From Thermonema rossianum DSM 10300 (GTDB lineage Bacteria > Bacteroidota > Bacteroidia > Cytophagales > Thermonemataceae), in contig NZ_AUGC01000005.1 in NCBI RefSeq assembly GCF_000426825.1, positions 62,001-126,000 of the forward strand: a stretch of DNA of 64,000 nt. Direction: 5' to 3'. Shown piece after piece: positions 17,098 through 26,606 of the stretch; within the stretch, counting starts at the first letter, position 1; every line of letters begins with the position of its first letter. The position numbers and the translations under genes are program-made. A model generated the notes under the pieces. The model made no database searches. It was given only the letters and a program-made list of their open reading frames with translations, and was not told the origin of the DNA.

Positions 17098-17972
17098 AGA
17101 AAGGTGCTGAGGGCGAGTTGCTTGAGAAAGGGATCCAAGTGGGAAGGTTCCGGTGTGTTCCATACTTTTTTTAAATGAATGATGAATAAAGGATAAGTCA
17201 GCAAAAATATAAACTGTTGTGGAGATTCCGGCAGCATGACTGCCGAAAGCAACATACCCAGCATGCCGCCCACAATGAGAAAAGCGTGGTAACGGCGCGC
17301 TGCCGCGTAGCCCATGCGCACGGGCAGCGAATATTTGCCGGCCAGGCGGTCGCTTTCCATATCGCGCATGTTGTTAAGATTCAGTACGCCCACCGACCAA
17401 AAGCCGATGGCCGCCGCTGCCCCCCATATGACGCCATGCAGGCGGCCGGTAAACAAAAAATAAGTGCCGCCTACGGCAATGAGTCCGAAAAAAAGCCATA
17501 CGCTCAAATCGCCCAGCCCTAAGTAACCATAAGGGCGTTTGCCCATGGTGTAGTTGATGGCCGCTATTATGGCAAGCAGTCCTATGCCCAGAAGGGTAAA
17601 GAAAGCGCGGTAATTGGGATTTGTGCCGCTAAAAAAAGCCAGATAGAGCAAATAGATGCCACTGCCGAAGGCTGCCAAGCCGGTAAGTATGACTGCCCGC
17701 CACATGGCCCGCCGGCTGATGGCACCACTTTGCACGGCTCTTTGGGGCCCCCGGCGGTGCGAAGAGTCGGCACCGTGTTGGCTGTCGCCCAAGTCATTGG
17801 CAAAATTGGAAAGCACCTGCAGGAGCAGGGCGGTAAGTAATGCCCAAATGAAGATATCGGAGCGAAAAGCGCCCATCCGGGCAGCCAGTGCACTGCCCGT
17901 AAGAATGCCGGCAGAAGCAAGAGGAAGGGTGCGCAGACGGGCAGCATATAACCAAGAACGCCACTGTTTCAT
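17058..17972 (-). CDS. menA: 1,4-dihydroxy-2-naphthoate polyprenyltransferase
   Basis: This 304-residue integral membrane UbiA-family enzyme attaches the polyprenyl chain to 1,4-dihydroxy-2-naphthoate in menaquinone synthesis. The first aspartate motif is NFANDLGDSQHGAD and the second is NNMRDMESDRLAGK, which position Mg2+ and the prenyl diphosphate. The MenA-typical start RLRTLPLASAG is present. I chose the ATG at 17972 directly before this segment rather than an upstream one at 18023. About nine hydrophobic helices follow. Menaquinone is the usual respiratory quinone in Bacteroidota. No other men genes are adjacent. Confidence 0.93.
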   Translation of the reverse strand: MKQWRSWLYAARLRTLPLASAGILTGSALAARMGAFRSDIFIWALLTALLLQVLSNFANDLGDSQHGADSSHRRGPQRAVQSGAISRRAMWRAVILTGLAAFGSGIYLLYLAFFSGTNPNYRAFFTLLGIGLLAIIAAINYTMGKRPYGYLGLGDLSVWLFFGLIAVGGTYFLFTGRLHGVIWGAAAAIGFWSVGVLNLNNMRDMESDRLAGKYSLPVRMGYAAARRYHAFLIVGGMLGMLLSAVMLPESPQQFIFLLTYPLFIIHLKKVWNTPEPSHLDPFLKQLALSTFLCALLFTVGAFWG

Positions 17973-18001
17973 GAAGGGAAGTGTTTTTTGTTTACGACAA
18001 T

Positions 18002-18046
18002 AAAAAAAACAACAGAGGCACAAAGATAAGCCTGTGCCTCTGTTGT
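18002..18046 (-). terminator. Intrinsic terminator after the glutathione peroxidase gene
   Basis: A 13-bp perfect stem (18009-18021 with 18034-18046) is followed on the minus strand by a run of Ts (18002-18008 on the plus strand are As). It separates the argS-gpx unit from menA. Confidence 0.9.
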
Positions 18047-18074
18047 ATGCAAGGTGAGGAAAAACAGAGTTTTT

Positions 18075-18650
18075 TTATTCACCTATAGCTGCCAGCACTT
18101 CTTCATCCATAGGATTGACCGCCGAACCGAAGAACTTTACCAGCTCGCCATTTTCGTTGATGAGGTATTTGCAGAAGTTCCAGGTAGGCTCTTGGTCATT
18201 CCAGCCGTTTTCCTCTTTGTGCGTCAGCCAGTAATAGACGGGGTGTTGCCCTTCGCCTTTCTTTACATTTACTTTCGAAAACATCTGAAAAGTAACGCCA
18301 TAGTTTTTTTGGCAGAAGGCAGCGATTTCTTCTTCACTGCCCGGCTCTTGCCCGCCGAATTGGTTGCAGGGAAAGCCCAACACCACCACCTTATCGCCAT
18401 ATTTTTCGTGGAAAGCCTGCAGGTCTTCATACTGCGACGTATAGCCACATTTCGAGGCGGTATTTACGATAAGCACCTTTTTGCCTTTCAGCTGCGAAAA
18501 CTTAAAAGGCTTGCCGTCGATGGTAGTGGCTTCTAAATCATAAAAAGAGCTTTTGGCTTGTGTCATAGCTTCTTGTGGTTTGGATTTGATGGTGGTGGCG
18601 CCCCAGCAGGCTGCCAAGAACACCAATAAAAGACTGAGTATTTTTCCCAT
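18075..18650 (-). CDS. Glutathione peroxidase-family thiol peroxidase, lipoprotein
   Basis: This 191-residue protein has the family motifs NTASKCGYTSQY (peroxidatic cysteine), LGFPCNQFGGQEPG and WNFCKYLI, giving the Cys, Gln, Trp and Asn set. A lipoprotein signal (LLLVFLAAC, cysteine about residue 15) precedes the catalytic domain, so it probably works in the periplasm. Bacterial cysteine forms generally use thioredoxin-like reductants. The second cysteine in GFPCNQ fits a resolving role. It starts 12 bases after argS and probably shares its transcript. Confidence 0.92.
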   Translation of the reverse strand: MGKILSLLLVFLAACWGATTIKSKPQEAMTQAKSSFYDLEATTIDGKPFKFSQLKGKKVLIVNTASKCGYTSQYEDLQAFHEKYGDKVVVLGFPCNQFGGQEPGSEEEIAAFCQKNYGVTFQMFSKVNVKKGEGQHPVYYWLTHKEENGWNDQEPTWNFCKYLINENGELVKFFGSAVNPMDEEVLAAIGE

Positions 18651-18662
18651 AGTTGTGTTGTT

Positions 18663-20459
18663 TTACATGCGTTCGGGCACTTCTATACCTAATAACTGCA
18701 TTCCCTTGCGAATGGTTTGGGCTGTGGCTTGAGAAATTGCCAAACGGAAGCTTGCCGCCTCGCTTGTTTCTGCTTTAAGAATAGAATGGTGTGCATAGAA
18801 AGAATTATAAAGGCGGGTGAGCTCGTAAATATATTGTGCCAATACCGAAGGCGCATAAGTGCGTGCCGCTTCATCCAGCTTTTCGGGAAACTGTGTCAAG
18901 GTAAACACCAGCTGCTCTTCCTGTTCGCTTAAAGCATGATTTTCAGGGAAGGCAGCTTTGATTTGGCTTTCCCCGGCTTTGCGAAGCACCGAACAGATGC
19001 GGGCGTGGGTGTACTGTATGAAAGGCGCTGCATCGCCTTCAAAGTCAATAGATTCTTGCGGGTTGAAGAGCATGCGTTTTTTGGGGTCCACACGCACAAG
19101 GAAATACTTCAAAGCGCCCAGACCAATGATTTCGTAGAGTTTGTTCAGCTCATCGGGCGTGAAGCTGTCGAGCATATCGCTGTTTTTGAGCTTCTCTTCG
19201 GTGATTTGGCGGGCAATGTCAATCACTTCTGCCACCAGGTCGTCGGCATCTACAACCGTGCCTTCGCGCGATTTCATCTTGCCGGAGGGCAAATCAACCA
19301 TGCCATAAGACAAATGGAAGAGGCCGTCGGCATAGGGCCGCCCCAAGCGCTTCAAAATGGCAAAGAGCACTTTGAAATGGTAATCCTGCTCGTTGCCTAC
19401 CACATAAATCATGCGTTGCATGTGGTGCTCTTGGTAGCGTTTTTCGGCAGTGCCCAGGTCTTGAGTAATATAGACGGAGGTGCCGTCGCCACGAAGCAAT
19501 AATTTCTGGTCCAATCCTTCATCGGAGAGGTCAACCCATACCGAGCCGTCTTCTTTTTTGAAGAAGATACCTTTTTGCAGCCCTTCTTCTACAATGTCTT
19601 TGCCCAGCAGGTAGGTGTCTGACTCATAATAAACCGAATCGAAGCTGACACCTATTTTGCGGTAGGTTTCGTCGAAGCCATCGAGCACCCACCGGTTCAT
19701 CTTTTCCCAGAGGGCGCGCACTTCGGGGTTGCCGGCTTCCCATTGGCGCAGCATCTCTTGTGCTTCCTTCATCAAAGGCGCTTCTTTTTCGGCTTCTTCC
19801 TTGCTCATGCCTTGTTCCATGAGCGCTTTGACCTGCTCGCGGTAGTGTCTTTCAAACACCACATAATAATGCCCTACCAGGTGGTCGCCTTTGATGCCGC
19901 TGCTTTCGGGCGTTTCGCCCTTGCCAAAGCGTTGGTAGGCAAGCATGGACTTGCATATATGAATGCCGCGGTCGTTGATGATTTGTGTTTTGTGCACGTC
20001 GTAGCCGTTGGCTTCGAGTATGGTAGCCATGGAGTAGCCCAAGAAGTTGTTGCGCAAGTGCCCCAGGTGCAAAGGCTTGTTGGTGTTGGGCGAAGAGTAT
20101 TCTACCACCACCTTCTCTTGTTTGCTGTGGCGGGTATTGTTGGGGAAGGCTTCCAGCCAGCGGCTGTAATCGGCCAAGGCATGGACAAACACCTCGTTGC
20201 TCAGCTCTATGTTCAAAAAGCCCTTGACTACATTGAATGCACGCACGAGCGGGCTATTGCTTTGCAGCCATTCGCCAATGGCTTGGGCTATTTCTTCGGG
20301 TTTGCGTCGAAGGGTTTTGGTAAGGGGAAAGGTAACAAAGGTATAAGTACCTTTGAACTCTTTACGCGTAGGTTGCAGACTCACAGCCGCCGTTTCGGTG
20401 TCGAACAGCTCGCGAATAGCCGTGCTGATTGCGTTCTCTAATTGTGCTTGTACGTTCAT
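18663..20459 (-). CDS. argS: Arginyl-tRNA synthetase
   Basis: This 598-residue class I synthetase charges tRNA-Arg. The N-terminal additional domain (1-110) is followed by the HIGH signature as HLGH in NTNKPLHLGHLRNNFLG. KMSKS appears as KMKSREGTVV, preceded by GMVDLPSG. The C-terminal anticodon-binding DALR domain (about 475-598) ends in LLGIEVPERM, the usual ArgS ending. Length and motifs are normal. On the minus strand a TAATTTTG box lies about 45 bases before the start, fitting the Bacteroidota -7 consensus. Confidence 0.97.
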   Translation of the reverse strand: MNVQAQLENAISTAIRELFDTETAAVSLQPTRKEFKGTYTFVTFPLTKTLRRKPEEIAQAIGEWLQSNSPLVRAFNVVKGFLNIELSNEVFVHALADYSRWLEAFPNNTRHSKQEKVVVEYSSPNTNKPLHLGHLRNNFLGYSMATILEANGYDVHKTQIINDRGIHICKSMLAYQRFGKGETPESSGIKGDHLVGHYYVVFERHYREQVKALMEQGMSKEEAEKEAPLMKEAQEMLRQWEAGNPEVRALWEKMNRWVLDGFDETYRKIGVSFDSVYYESDTYLLGKDIVEEGLQKGIFFKKEDGSVWVDLSDEGLDQKLLLRGDGTSVYITQDLGTAEKRYQEHHMQRMIYVVGNEQDYHFKVLFAILKRLGRPYADGLFHLSYGMVDLPSGKMKSREGTVVDADDLVAEVIDIARQITEEKLKNSDMLDSFTPDELNKLYEIIGLGALKYFLVRVDPKKRMLFNPQESIDFEGDAAPFIQYTHARICSVLRKAGESQIKAAFPENHALSEQEEQLVFTLTQFPEKLDEAARTYAPSVLAQYIYELTRLYNSFYAHHSILKAETSEAASFRLAISQATAQTIRKGMQLLGIEVPERM

Positions 20460-20621
20460 TCTCTTAATTTGCTTTGAGTCTTGTGATACACTTTATTCCG
20501 GACAAAATTAGAAAATATGCGTTTGGAATGGATAAAAAACTTGTATTTTTCTACCTTGAAGCCTGCCATATATGGTCAGAATAAAGCAATGAAAAGTATA
20601 AAGTATAGAAAGCCCGGAAAA

Positions 20622-21191
20622 ATGAATGAATGGGATATCCTTCCTTTAGAGGCTTGTTTGCACGAACACCAACGGCTAACAAGCTGGCAGCGTCTTTGTG
20701 AAGACACCTATCGCGCTACCTACCTGCCGGCATTTCCCGAAGCAGATATTGAAGCATACATTGCCCGCCATTTTCAGGAAGAGGCGCTTTTGCAATGGGC
20801 ACGTTCAGACAAGCATAAAGGCTGGCTGGCTTGCCATGAAGGCGAGGTGGTGGGCTATGTGTTGCTGCACTTGGGTGTAGCGCCCGGCGGGCAAGACGAC
20901 CGGCAGCAGGTATGCCTGGATAAATTCTATGTGTCGGTGGCGTACCAGGGGCGTGGCGTGGCCGCCGCTTTATGGCAGCAGGTGCTGGACTATGTAAGGC
21001 AGGAGGGCTACAAGCGCTTGTGGTTGATTACATGGCGTGAGAATGGGCGTGCCATCCGTTTTTATGAGAAAGCAGGCTTTCGCATAGCCGGCAGTTATCC
21101 TTTCCGTTTGGGTGAGCGCACCTACTGCGATCATTTGATAGTCTTTGAGGTGGAGGAAGCTCGGCAAAATAAACACAGGCTAAGTGGCTGA
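20622..21191 (+). CDS. GNAT family N-acetyltransferase
   Basis: This acetyltransferase of about 189 residues has the acetyl-CoA pyrophosphate loop QGRGVAAALWQQVLDY, preceded by the strand LDKFYVSVAYQ, and the C-terminal NGRAIRFYEKAGFRIAG. The ATG at 20622 gives a typical domain length; in-frame ATGs at 20517 and 20589 would add an extension without clear similarity. It resembles RimI- and spermidine-type single-domain enzymes, but the substrate is unknown. Its 3' end overlaps a convergent small ORF by 12 bases. Confidence 0.88.
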   Translation: MNEWDILPLEACLHEHQRLTSWQRLCEDTYRATYLPAFPEADIEAYIARHFQEEALLQWARSDKHKGWLACHEGEVVGYVLLHLGVAPGGQDDRQQVCLDKFYVSVAYQGRGVAAALWQQVLDYVRQEGYKRLWLITWRENGRAIRFYEKAGFRIAGSYPFRLGERTYCDHLIVFEVEEARQNKHRLSG

Positions 21192-21410
21192 TTTCAAACA
21201 ACAATATTCTACTTCTTCTACCAAACGCAGCAAGCTTTCCATCTGTTTGCGCAAATATTCGTTGTGCATACGCTGCGCTTTCTGTGCATAGCTTTTTTGC
21301 TGTTCTCTTGAAAAAAGGAGCTGGCGAAGCATGAGCGTATCGCAGCGTTCCAACTGCTCTTGATGGAGATAAAGTTGAGCCAAAAGGCGAAAAGCATTCG
21401 TCTTTTTCAT
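21180..21410 (-). CDS. Small helical hypothetical protein
   Basis: A 76-residue ORF begins at an ATG at 21410. It is almost entirely predicted helix, rich in Q, E, R and L (RLLAQLYLHQEQLERCD, REQQKSYAQKAQRM), as in a coiled-coil protein. It is convergent with the GNAT gene. No family is recognised and no strong promoter is seen, so expression is uncertain. The next 173 bases (21411-21583) hold only the presumed divergent promoters. Confidence 0.45.
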   Translation of the reverse strand: MKKTNAFRLLAQLYLHQEQLERCDTLMLRQLLFSREQQKSYAQKAQRMHNEYLRKQMESLLRLVEEVEYCCLKSAT

Positions 21411-21583
21411 TTGAAAGAAATTAAGTCTCTTGTTTTCAGTAAAATAAACCATTAAAAACAACTACAAATAAAACATTTTATTTTTCACAAACTAAGAATA
21501 AGTAATAAAAATCTTGTTTTCGTTGCCTATCATACTTATCTTTCGACGCTAAAAGTGAAAATGGGTTTAAATCATCAGTGTAT

Positions 21584-23557
21584 ATGAGTGATACAACTAC
21601 TTTGAATAAGCAAGAATCTTGGGGCTCGCGTGTCGGCTTAATTTTGGCGATGGCCGGCAATGCCGTTGGTTTGGGTAACTTTCTGCGCTTTCCGGTGCAG
21701 GCAGTGCAAAATGGTGGCGGCGCCTTTATTATCCCCTATATCGTTTGTTTCCTTTTGATGGGCATTCCCATGTTGTGGATTGAATGGGCAACCGGCCGTT
21801 TTGGCGGCCGCTATGGCAACCACTCTACGCCCTTCATCCTGGACAAAATGACCAAAAGCAACTTCTGGAAATACTTCGGGGTGTTCGGCATCTTTACCAA
21901 CATAGGGGTGGCTGCTTATTACTGCTACATTGAGTCGTGGACCATGGCTTATGTGTACCATTCCATCATGCAGACTTTTTCGGCCAAAACACAAGCCGAA
22001 GTAGCCGCCTTCTTCAATAGTTATGTCGATGTGGCTTATTCGACCACCGGCATTCCTTTTGAAGCGGTTATTTTTTACATCGTATGTTTGGCGCTGAATA
22101 CTTACATTCTTTCGCGTGGTTTGAGCGGCGGGGTAGAAAAGGTGGCCAAGATAGGCATGCCCTTGCTGATTCTGTTTGGTGTTTTTCTGGCAGTGCGTGG
22201 CCTGACCTTGGGTGATTCGGGTGCCCCTGCCGGCTGTGCAGACTGCAATGCCTATTTGGGGCTGAATTTCTTATGGGAACCTAAGTTTGAATCGATTCTT
22301 GACCCGAAGGTGTGGCTGGCAGCCGCCGGGCAAATATTTTTCACCCTCTCGGTAGGAATGGGTACCATTCAGTGCTATGCTTCTTATGTGAAGTCGCGCG
22401 ATGACATTGCCTTGAATGCCATGTCGGCCGGTTTTATGAACGGCTTCGTGGAGATTGTCTTGGGGGCTTCTATCGTTATCCCCATTGCCGTGGGCTACTT
22501 GGGCTTGGACTGGGTGTTGGATAATGCCGGCTTTTCAATGGCATTCCAAACGATGCCCTATTTGTTTGCCCAATGGGGGCCGTTCCTGGCAACCATGGCC
22601 GGCGTCATGTGGTTTGGCTTGCTTTTCTTTGCGGGCATCACTTCTTCTTTGGCCATGGGCACCCCTTGGATGGGCTTCATGCGCGACGAATTTAATTGGA
22701 GCCGCGAAAAAGCAGCTTGGTCTTTTGGCCTGGTGACCCTTGTCATGGGCTTGCCTACGGTGTTCTTCTATCAGCAAGGAGTATTCGATGAGTATGATTA
22801 TTGGGCAGGCACCGTGTCTTTGGTGATATTTGCCTTGGCTGAATCGCTTATTTTTGCTTGGTTGTTTGGCATACGTCGTGGCTGGCGTGAAATCAATTTA
22901 GGTGCCGATATACAGGTGCCTACTTTCTACAAGCCGGTGTTGAAGTATGTAACCCCTTCACTTTTGCTGGTGGTATTCCTGAGTGCTTTGGTAACGCCGA
23001 AGGGAAATGACTGGGAAGCTGCCTTTTCGGGCAAGTGGGAGTTGGACGCAAGCAGCATCATCGGTAAGATTCAGCACAAGGGCATTGTTGCCAATCGCGC
23101 TTATTTTTCTGATGTGCTGGAGTCGGAAGTAGAGGGTGTAGTTTTCAATATTGGACGTACGGCACGCCGCAACCGTCATTTGGTAGAAATCGCTCAGCAA
23201 AAAACTTTCTATCGCTCACCTGCCGGTGTACGTCTTTATGAAGGGGAAGAAGCAGTAGATAAATCCTTGCTATTCGATTCTTTGGTGGTGGTAAAGGCTT
23301 ATCGCATTGCCCCGGATAAAGAGCTGCTTGTAAAGGTAGGTGACAAGGTGGAAGTAGGCACGCCCATAGCCAAAGGCGGCTTTGTGAACGATATCTTTTA
23401 TATAGATATGGCGCGCCTGCTGCTGATGGGGCTGTTTATCGGCATCTGCGTGCTGGTATATGTGGCGACCAAAAAGCGCGAGCGTGAAGGAAAAACCGGG
23501 GATGAGATAGTGGACGAGACTTACCCGGGCGATGATTATGATGTTACAAACTCTTAA
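21584..23557 (+). CDS. Sodium:neurotransmitter symporter family transporter with a large extracytoplasmic insert
   Basis: This 657-residue inner-membrane transporter is of the NSS (LeuT-fold) family. The N-terminal signature is WGSRVGLILAMAGNAVGLGNFLRFP, with a TM1 unwound region typical of Na+ and amino acid binding. About 12 helices follow. Between the last two helices there is an insert of about 130 residues (about 480-610), including VKVGDKVEVGTPIAKGG, which looks like a small biotinyl/lipoyl-type barrel. The tail is acidic. The ATG at 21584 is preferred to a GTG two codons upstream. A 47-residue MetS-like subunit follows 12 bases later. The substrate is likely an amino acid, but this is inference. 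Confidence 0.92.
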   Translation: MSDTTTLNKQESWGSRVGLILAMAGNAVGLGNFLRFPVQAVQNGGGAFIIPYIVCFLLMGIPMLWIEWATGRFGGRYGNHSTPFILDKMTKSNFWKYFGVFGIFTNIGVAAYYCYIESWTMAYVYHSIMQTFSAKTQAEVAAFFNSYVDVAYSTTGIPFEAVIFYIVCLALNTYILSRGLSGGVEKVAKIGMPLLILFGVFLAVRGLTLGDSGAPAGCADCNAYLGLNFLWEPKFESILDPKVWLAAAGQIFFTLSVGMGTIQCYASYVKSRDDIALNAMSAGFMNGFVEIVLGASIVIPIAVGYLGLDWVLDNAGFSMAFQTMPYLFAQWGPFLATMAGVMWFGLLFFAGITSSLAMGTPWMGFMRDEFNWSREKAAWSFGLVTLVMGLPTVFFYQQGVFDEYDYWAGTVSLVIFALAESLIFAWLFGIRRGWREINLGADIQVPTFYKPVLKYVTPSLLLVVFLSALVTPKGNDWEAAFSGKWELDASSIIGKIQHKGIVANRAYFSDVLESEVEGVVFNIGRTARRNRHLVEIAQQKTFYRSPAGVRLYEGEEAVDKSLLFDSLVVVKAYRIAPDKELLVKVGDKVEVGTPIAKGGFVNDIFYIDMARLLLMGLFIGICVLVYVATKKREREGKTGDEIVDETYPGDDYDVTNS

Positions 23558-23569
23558 AAGACACGAGCC

Positions 23570-23713
23570 ATGACAACAAGTGCACTGATTACGATGATTA
23601 CCGTTCAGGGAACCGTCACCCTGGTGACGGCATACCTCTTCTGGCGGGTATTGACCACCCCGCCGAAGCCGGAGCCGGACTCTTTTGCCGACAACGACGA
23701 TGTACCGCGTTAA
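23570..23713 (+). CDS. metS: MetS-like small subunit of the NSS transporter
   Basis: This 47-residue ORF encodes one transmembrane helix (about residues 4-26: ALITMITVQGTVTLVTAYLF) and a proline-rich acidic tail. It starts 12 bases after the NSS transporter and ends just before a terminator. This matches the MetS small subunits encoded beside bacterial NSS transporters, such as the methionine/alanine importer MetPS of Corynebacterium. Its role would be to assemble with or support the transporter. Confidence 0.82.
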   Translation: MTTSALITMITVQGTVTLVTAYLFWRVLTTPPKPEPDSFADNDDVPR

Positions 23714-23724
23714 AGCATACATTG

Positions 23725-23749
23725 GGCTGCCTGCAAGGCAGCCTTTTTT
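23725..23749 (+). terminator. Intrinsic terminator after the transporter operon
   Basis: A 7-bp stem GGCTGCC/GGCAGCC (23725-23731 with 23737-23743) is followed by six Ts. Confidence 0.88.
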
Positions 23750-23792
23750 GTATTATTCTTAGTTGTTTTTCTACTTATTTCCGAAAAGGAAC

Positions 23793-24569
23793 ATGGCAAA
23801 AAAGAAAAAAACACGCATAGGCATTTGCTTGAGTGGTGGCGGAGCACGTGGCATTGCCCATGTGGGAGTGTTGCAGGCTTTGTTTGAGCGAGGCATGGCA
23901 CCGGAAAGCGTGTCCGGTGCAAGTATGGGGGCTATAGTGGGCGCTTTCTATGCCGCAGGCTACGACCCGGACGACATCAAACGGCTGGTAGATGACACCA
24001 GCCTGTTGAATCTTTTTTCTTTTTCGTTGCCGGGCAGTGGCTTGTCAGAGCTGAGCTATCTGCGTAAACTGATGAAGCGCTTTTTGCCCGGGCGTTTTGA
24101 GGAGCTGGAGCGTCCTTTCGTCGTGTCGGTCTCGAATTTGAACACAGGACGTGCCGAATTCATATCGGAGGGGAGCTTGCACGAAGCCGTAGAGGCTTCT
24201 GCTTCTATCCCTATTTTGTTTAAGCCTGTGAAAATAGGGGATTACTTCTATGTGGATGGCGGTATGCTGAACAACCTGCCTGTGGAGCCCCTGCTCGACG
24301 ATTGCTTCCCGGTCATAGGGGTGAATGTGAATCCTTTGCAGGTATTGCCCGATGAGTCTTGGACGATGCTTTCGGTAGAGGAGCGCTGCTTCGATTTGAT
24401 TGTGTGGCAAAACGTACAGGAGAATCTGAGAAAATGCGATGTGGTAATAGAGCCGCCGGGGCTGTCGGAATACAATATCTTTGCCTTTCAAAAAGCCGGC
24501 TTCTTTTACGAAGCCGGCTATGAAGCTGCTTTGCGGGTGATGCCCCATTTGCGGGGGTTACTCCAGTAA
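23793..24569 (+). CDS. Patatin-like phospholipase (RssA-like)
   Basis: This 258-residue protein has the patatin oxyanion loop SGGGARGIAHVGVLQ, the nucleophile elbow GASMG (serine at about residue 46) and the catalytic aspartate in YVDGGMLNNLPV. The family hydrolyses acyl esters of phospholipids. Bacterial single-domain members are mostly uncharacterised. The ATG at 23793 follows a short leader. The end overlaps the convergent M3 peptidase gene by 12 bases. There is no signal peptide, so it is probably cytoplasmic. Confidence 0.93.
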   Translation: MAKKKKTRIGICLSGGGARGIAHVGVLQALFERGMAPESVSGASMGAIVGAFYAAGYDPDDIKRLVDDTSLLNLFSFSLPGSGLSELSYLRKLMKRFLPGRFEELERPFVVSVSNLNTGRAEFISEGSLHEAVEASASIPILFKPVKIGDYFYVDGGMLNNLPVEPLLDDCFPVIGVNVNPLQVLPDESWTMLSVEERCFDLIVWQNVQENLRKCDVVIEPPGLSEYNIFAFQKAGFFYEAGYEAALRVMPHLRGLLQ

Positions 24570-26606
24570 GCCGGCGCGGCGCAGCAGCGGCTCTACCGAT
24601 GGTTCATGCCCCCGGAACTCTTTGTACAATTCCATGGGATGACGCGAGCCGCCGGCTGCCAACAGGCGGCGGAAAGCAAGCCCGGTTTGCCTGTCGAAGA
24701 TGCCTTTTTCCTGGAAGAGGGCAAAAGCATCGGCATCGAGCACCTCTGCCCATTTGTAACTGTAATAGCCGGCAGAATAACCGCCTGAAAATATGTGAGA
24801 GAAGGCAGTGCTGATGGCGGTGCCTTCTACCGGTGGCAACAAATCGACCGGGGTGAGCACTTCTCTTTCAAAGTCTTCCAGCTTATCGAACACGGGCGGC
24901 TGCTCTACGGCATGCCATGCCATGTCGAGGTAGCCGAAGCCCAGTTGGCGCAGCGTCTGATAACCTTCCATAAACTTGCCCAGCGCTTTGATTTTTTCGA
25001 CATATTCCATGGGAAGCAGTTCGCCGCTTTCATAATGTTTGGCGAAAAGTGCCAGGCATTCGGCTTCGTAACACCAGTTTTCCATGATTTGCGAAGGCAA
25101 TTCCACGAAATCCCAGTACACATTGGTGCCGGACAAACTTTCGTAGGTCACGTCGGAAAGCAGGGCATGCAGGGCGTGCCCGAACTCATGGAACAAGGTA
25201 GTTACTTCATTAAAGGTAAGCAGCGAGGGTTTGTATTGAGTAGGGCGTGTAAAATTGCACACAATAGACACCAAAGGCGAAATACGCTTGCCGTCTTCTT
25301 TGTACTGTTCACGGAAAGTAGTCATCCAGGCACCGCTGCGCTTGCCTTCGCGCGGATGGAAGTCAGTATATAGCAGCCCCAGGTGGGTGCCATCGGCATC
25401 CACTACTTCATATACTTCCACTTCTTCATGATACACGGGGATATCGTTTCGTTTTTGAAAGCGGATACCATAGAGACGCCCGGCTACTTCAAAAGCGCCA
25501 CTAAGCACTTGCGGCAGGGGGAAGTAGGGCTTCAGTAAGTCGTCGTCTATTTCGAAGCGGTATTTTTTCAGTTTTTCGGCATAAAATGAAATATCCCAGC
25601 GTTGCAGCTGCCCTTCAAAGCCCAGCGATTCGGCATATTTTTCCAGCTCGCTCATTTGCCGTATGGCTACGGGCTTGGCTTTTTGTGCCAGCTCGTCGAG
25701 GAAAGCCTGCACACGGGCGGGATTTTGTGCCATACGCTCTTCCAGCACAAAGTGGGCATGGGTAGGGTAGCCCAGCAATTGGGCGCGCTGCGCACGCAAT
25801 TCGGCGATGCGGCGTGCTATTTCCACATTGTTGTGTTCGTTGTTACGATAGGCACGCGACGCATAGGCACGGTATAGCTTTTCACGCAGGTCGCGCCGTT
25901 CGGCATATTGCATGAAAGGCATAAAGCTGGGTGCCTGCAAGGTGATGACCCATTTGCCGGGCATGTTGCGTTTCTCTGCTTCTTGGCGTGCAGCCTCTAC
26001 TGCCCATTCGGGCAAGCCTGCCAGTTCTTCTTCCGATTCCAGCACCAAAATAAAATCGTTGGTTTCTTTCAGCACGTTCTCACCGAACTGCACCGATAGG
26101 CGGGCTTTTTCTTCGTCTATTTGGCGCAGGGTGGCTTTGTCCGCTTCGGAGAGCAGCGCCCCGTTGCGTACAAACTGGCGATAGGTTTGCGTAAGCAACA
26201 TTTGCTGCTCGGCAGTAAGTTGGCTTTTGTCGCAGTGTTCCCACACATGGCGTATGCGCGCAAAGAGTTGCTCGTGCAGCATGATGTCGTTGGAATAAGC
26301 GGCCAGCAAAGGGCTTGCTTCACGGGCTACGGCCTGCAGAGCATCGTTGGTTTCCGCACTGTTCAGATTAAACAAAATGGAGGCAATGCGGTTCACCTGC
26401 TTGCCGGCACGCTCCAGGGCTTCTATGGTGTTGGCAAAATCGGGCGTTGCCGGGTTCTGCGCAATGGCGTCAATTTCTGCTTTGGCTTGCTCTATTGCCT
26501 CTTGCAAGGCAGGCAAGTAATGTTCTGTTTGTATGGCAGGAAAATCGGGGGCTGCAAAAGGATGCTCACTTTCAACAAGTAAAGGGTTGTGGATGTCTGT
26601 TTTCAT
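24558..26606 (-). CDS. M3 family metallopeptidase (oligopeptidase A/Dcp-like)
   Basis: This 682-residue zinc peptidase has the HExxH motif in TLFHEFGHALHALLS and the downstream GTNVYWDFVELPSQIMENW that supplies the third ligand. Its length matches OpdA and peptidyl-dipeptidase Dcp of the M3A group, which cleave short peptides in the cytoplasm. There is no signal peptide when it starts at MKTDIHNPLL (ATG 26606); a longer form from 26714 adds a non-conserved leader. It is convergent with the patatin gene. Confidence 0.94.
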   Translation of the reverse strand: MKTDIHNPLLVESEHPFAAPDFPAIQTEHYLPALQEAIEQAKAEIDAIAQNPATPDFANTIEALERAGKQVNRIASILFNLNSAETNDALQAVAREASPLLAAYSNDIMLHEQLFARIRHVWEHCDKSQLTAEQQMLLTQTYRQFVRNGALLSEADKATLRQIDEEKARLSVQFGENVLKETNDFILVLESEEELAGLPEWAVEAARQEAEKRNMPGKWVITLQAPSFMPFMQYAERRDLREKLYRAYASRAYRNNEHNNVEIARRIAELRAQRAQLLGYPTHAHFVLEERMAQNPARVQAFLDELAQKAKPVAIRQMSELEKYAESLGFEGQLQRWDISFYAEKLKKYRFEIDDDLLKPYFPLPQVLSGAFEVAGRLYGIRFQKRNDIPVYHEEVEVYEVVDADGTHLGLLYTDFHPREGKRSGAWMTTFREQYKEDGKRISPLVSIVCNFTRPTQYKPSLLTFNEVTTLFHEFGHALHALLSDVTYESLSGTNVYWDFVELPSQIMENWCYEAECLALFAKHYESGELLPMEYVEKIKALGKFMEGYQTLRQLGFGYLDMAWHAVEQPPVFDKLEDFEREVLTPVDLLPPVEGTAISTAFSHIFSGGYSAGYYSYKWAEVLDADAFALFQEKGIFDRQTGLAFRRLLAAGGSRHPMELYKEFRGHEPSVEPLLRRAGLLE

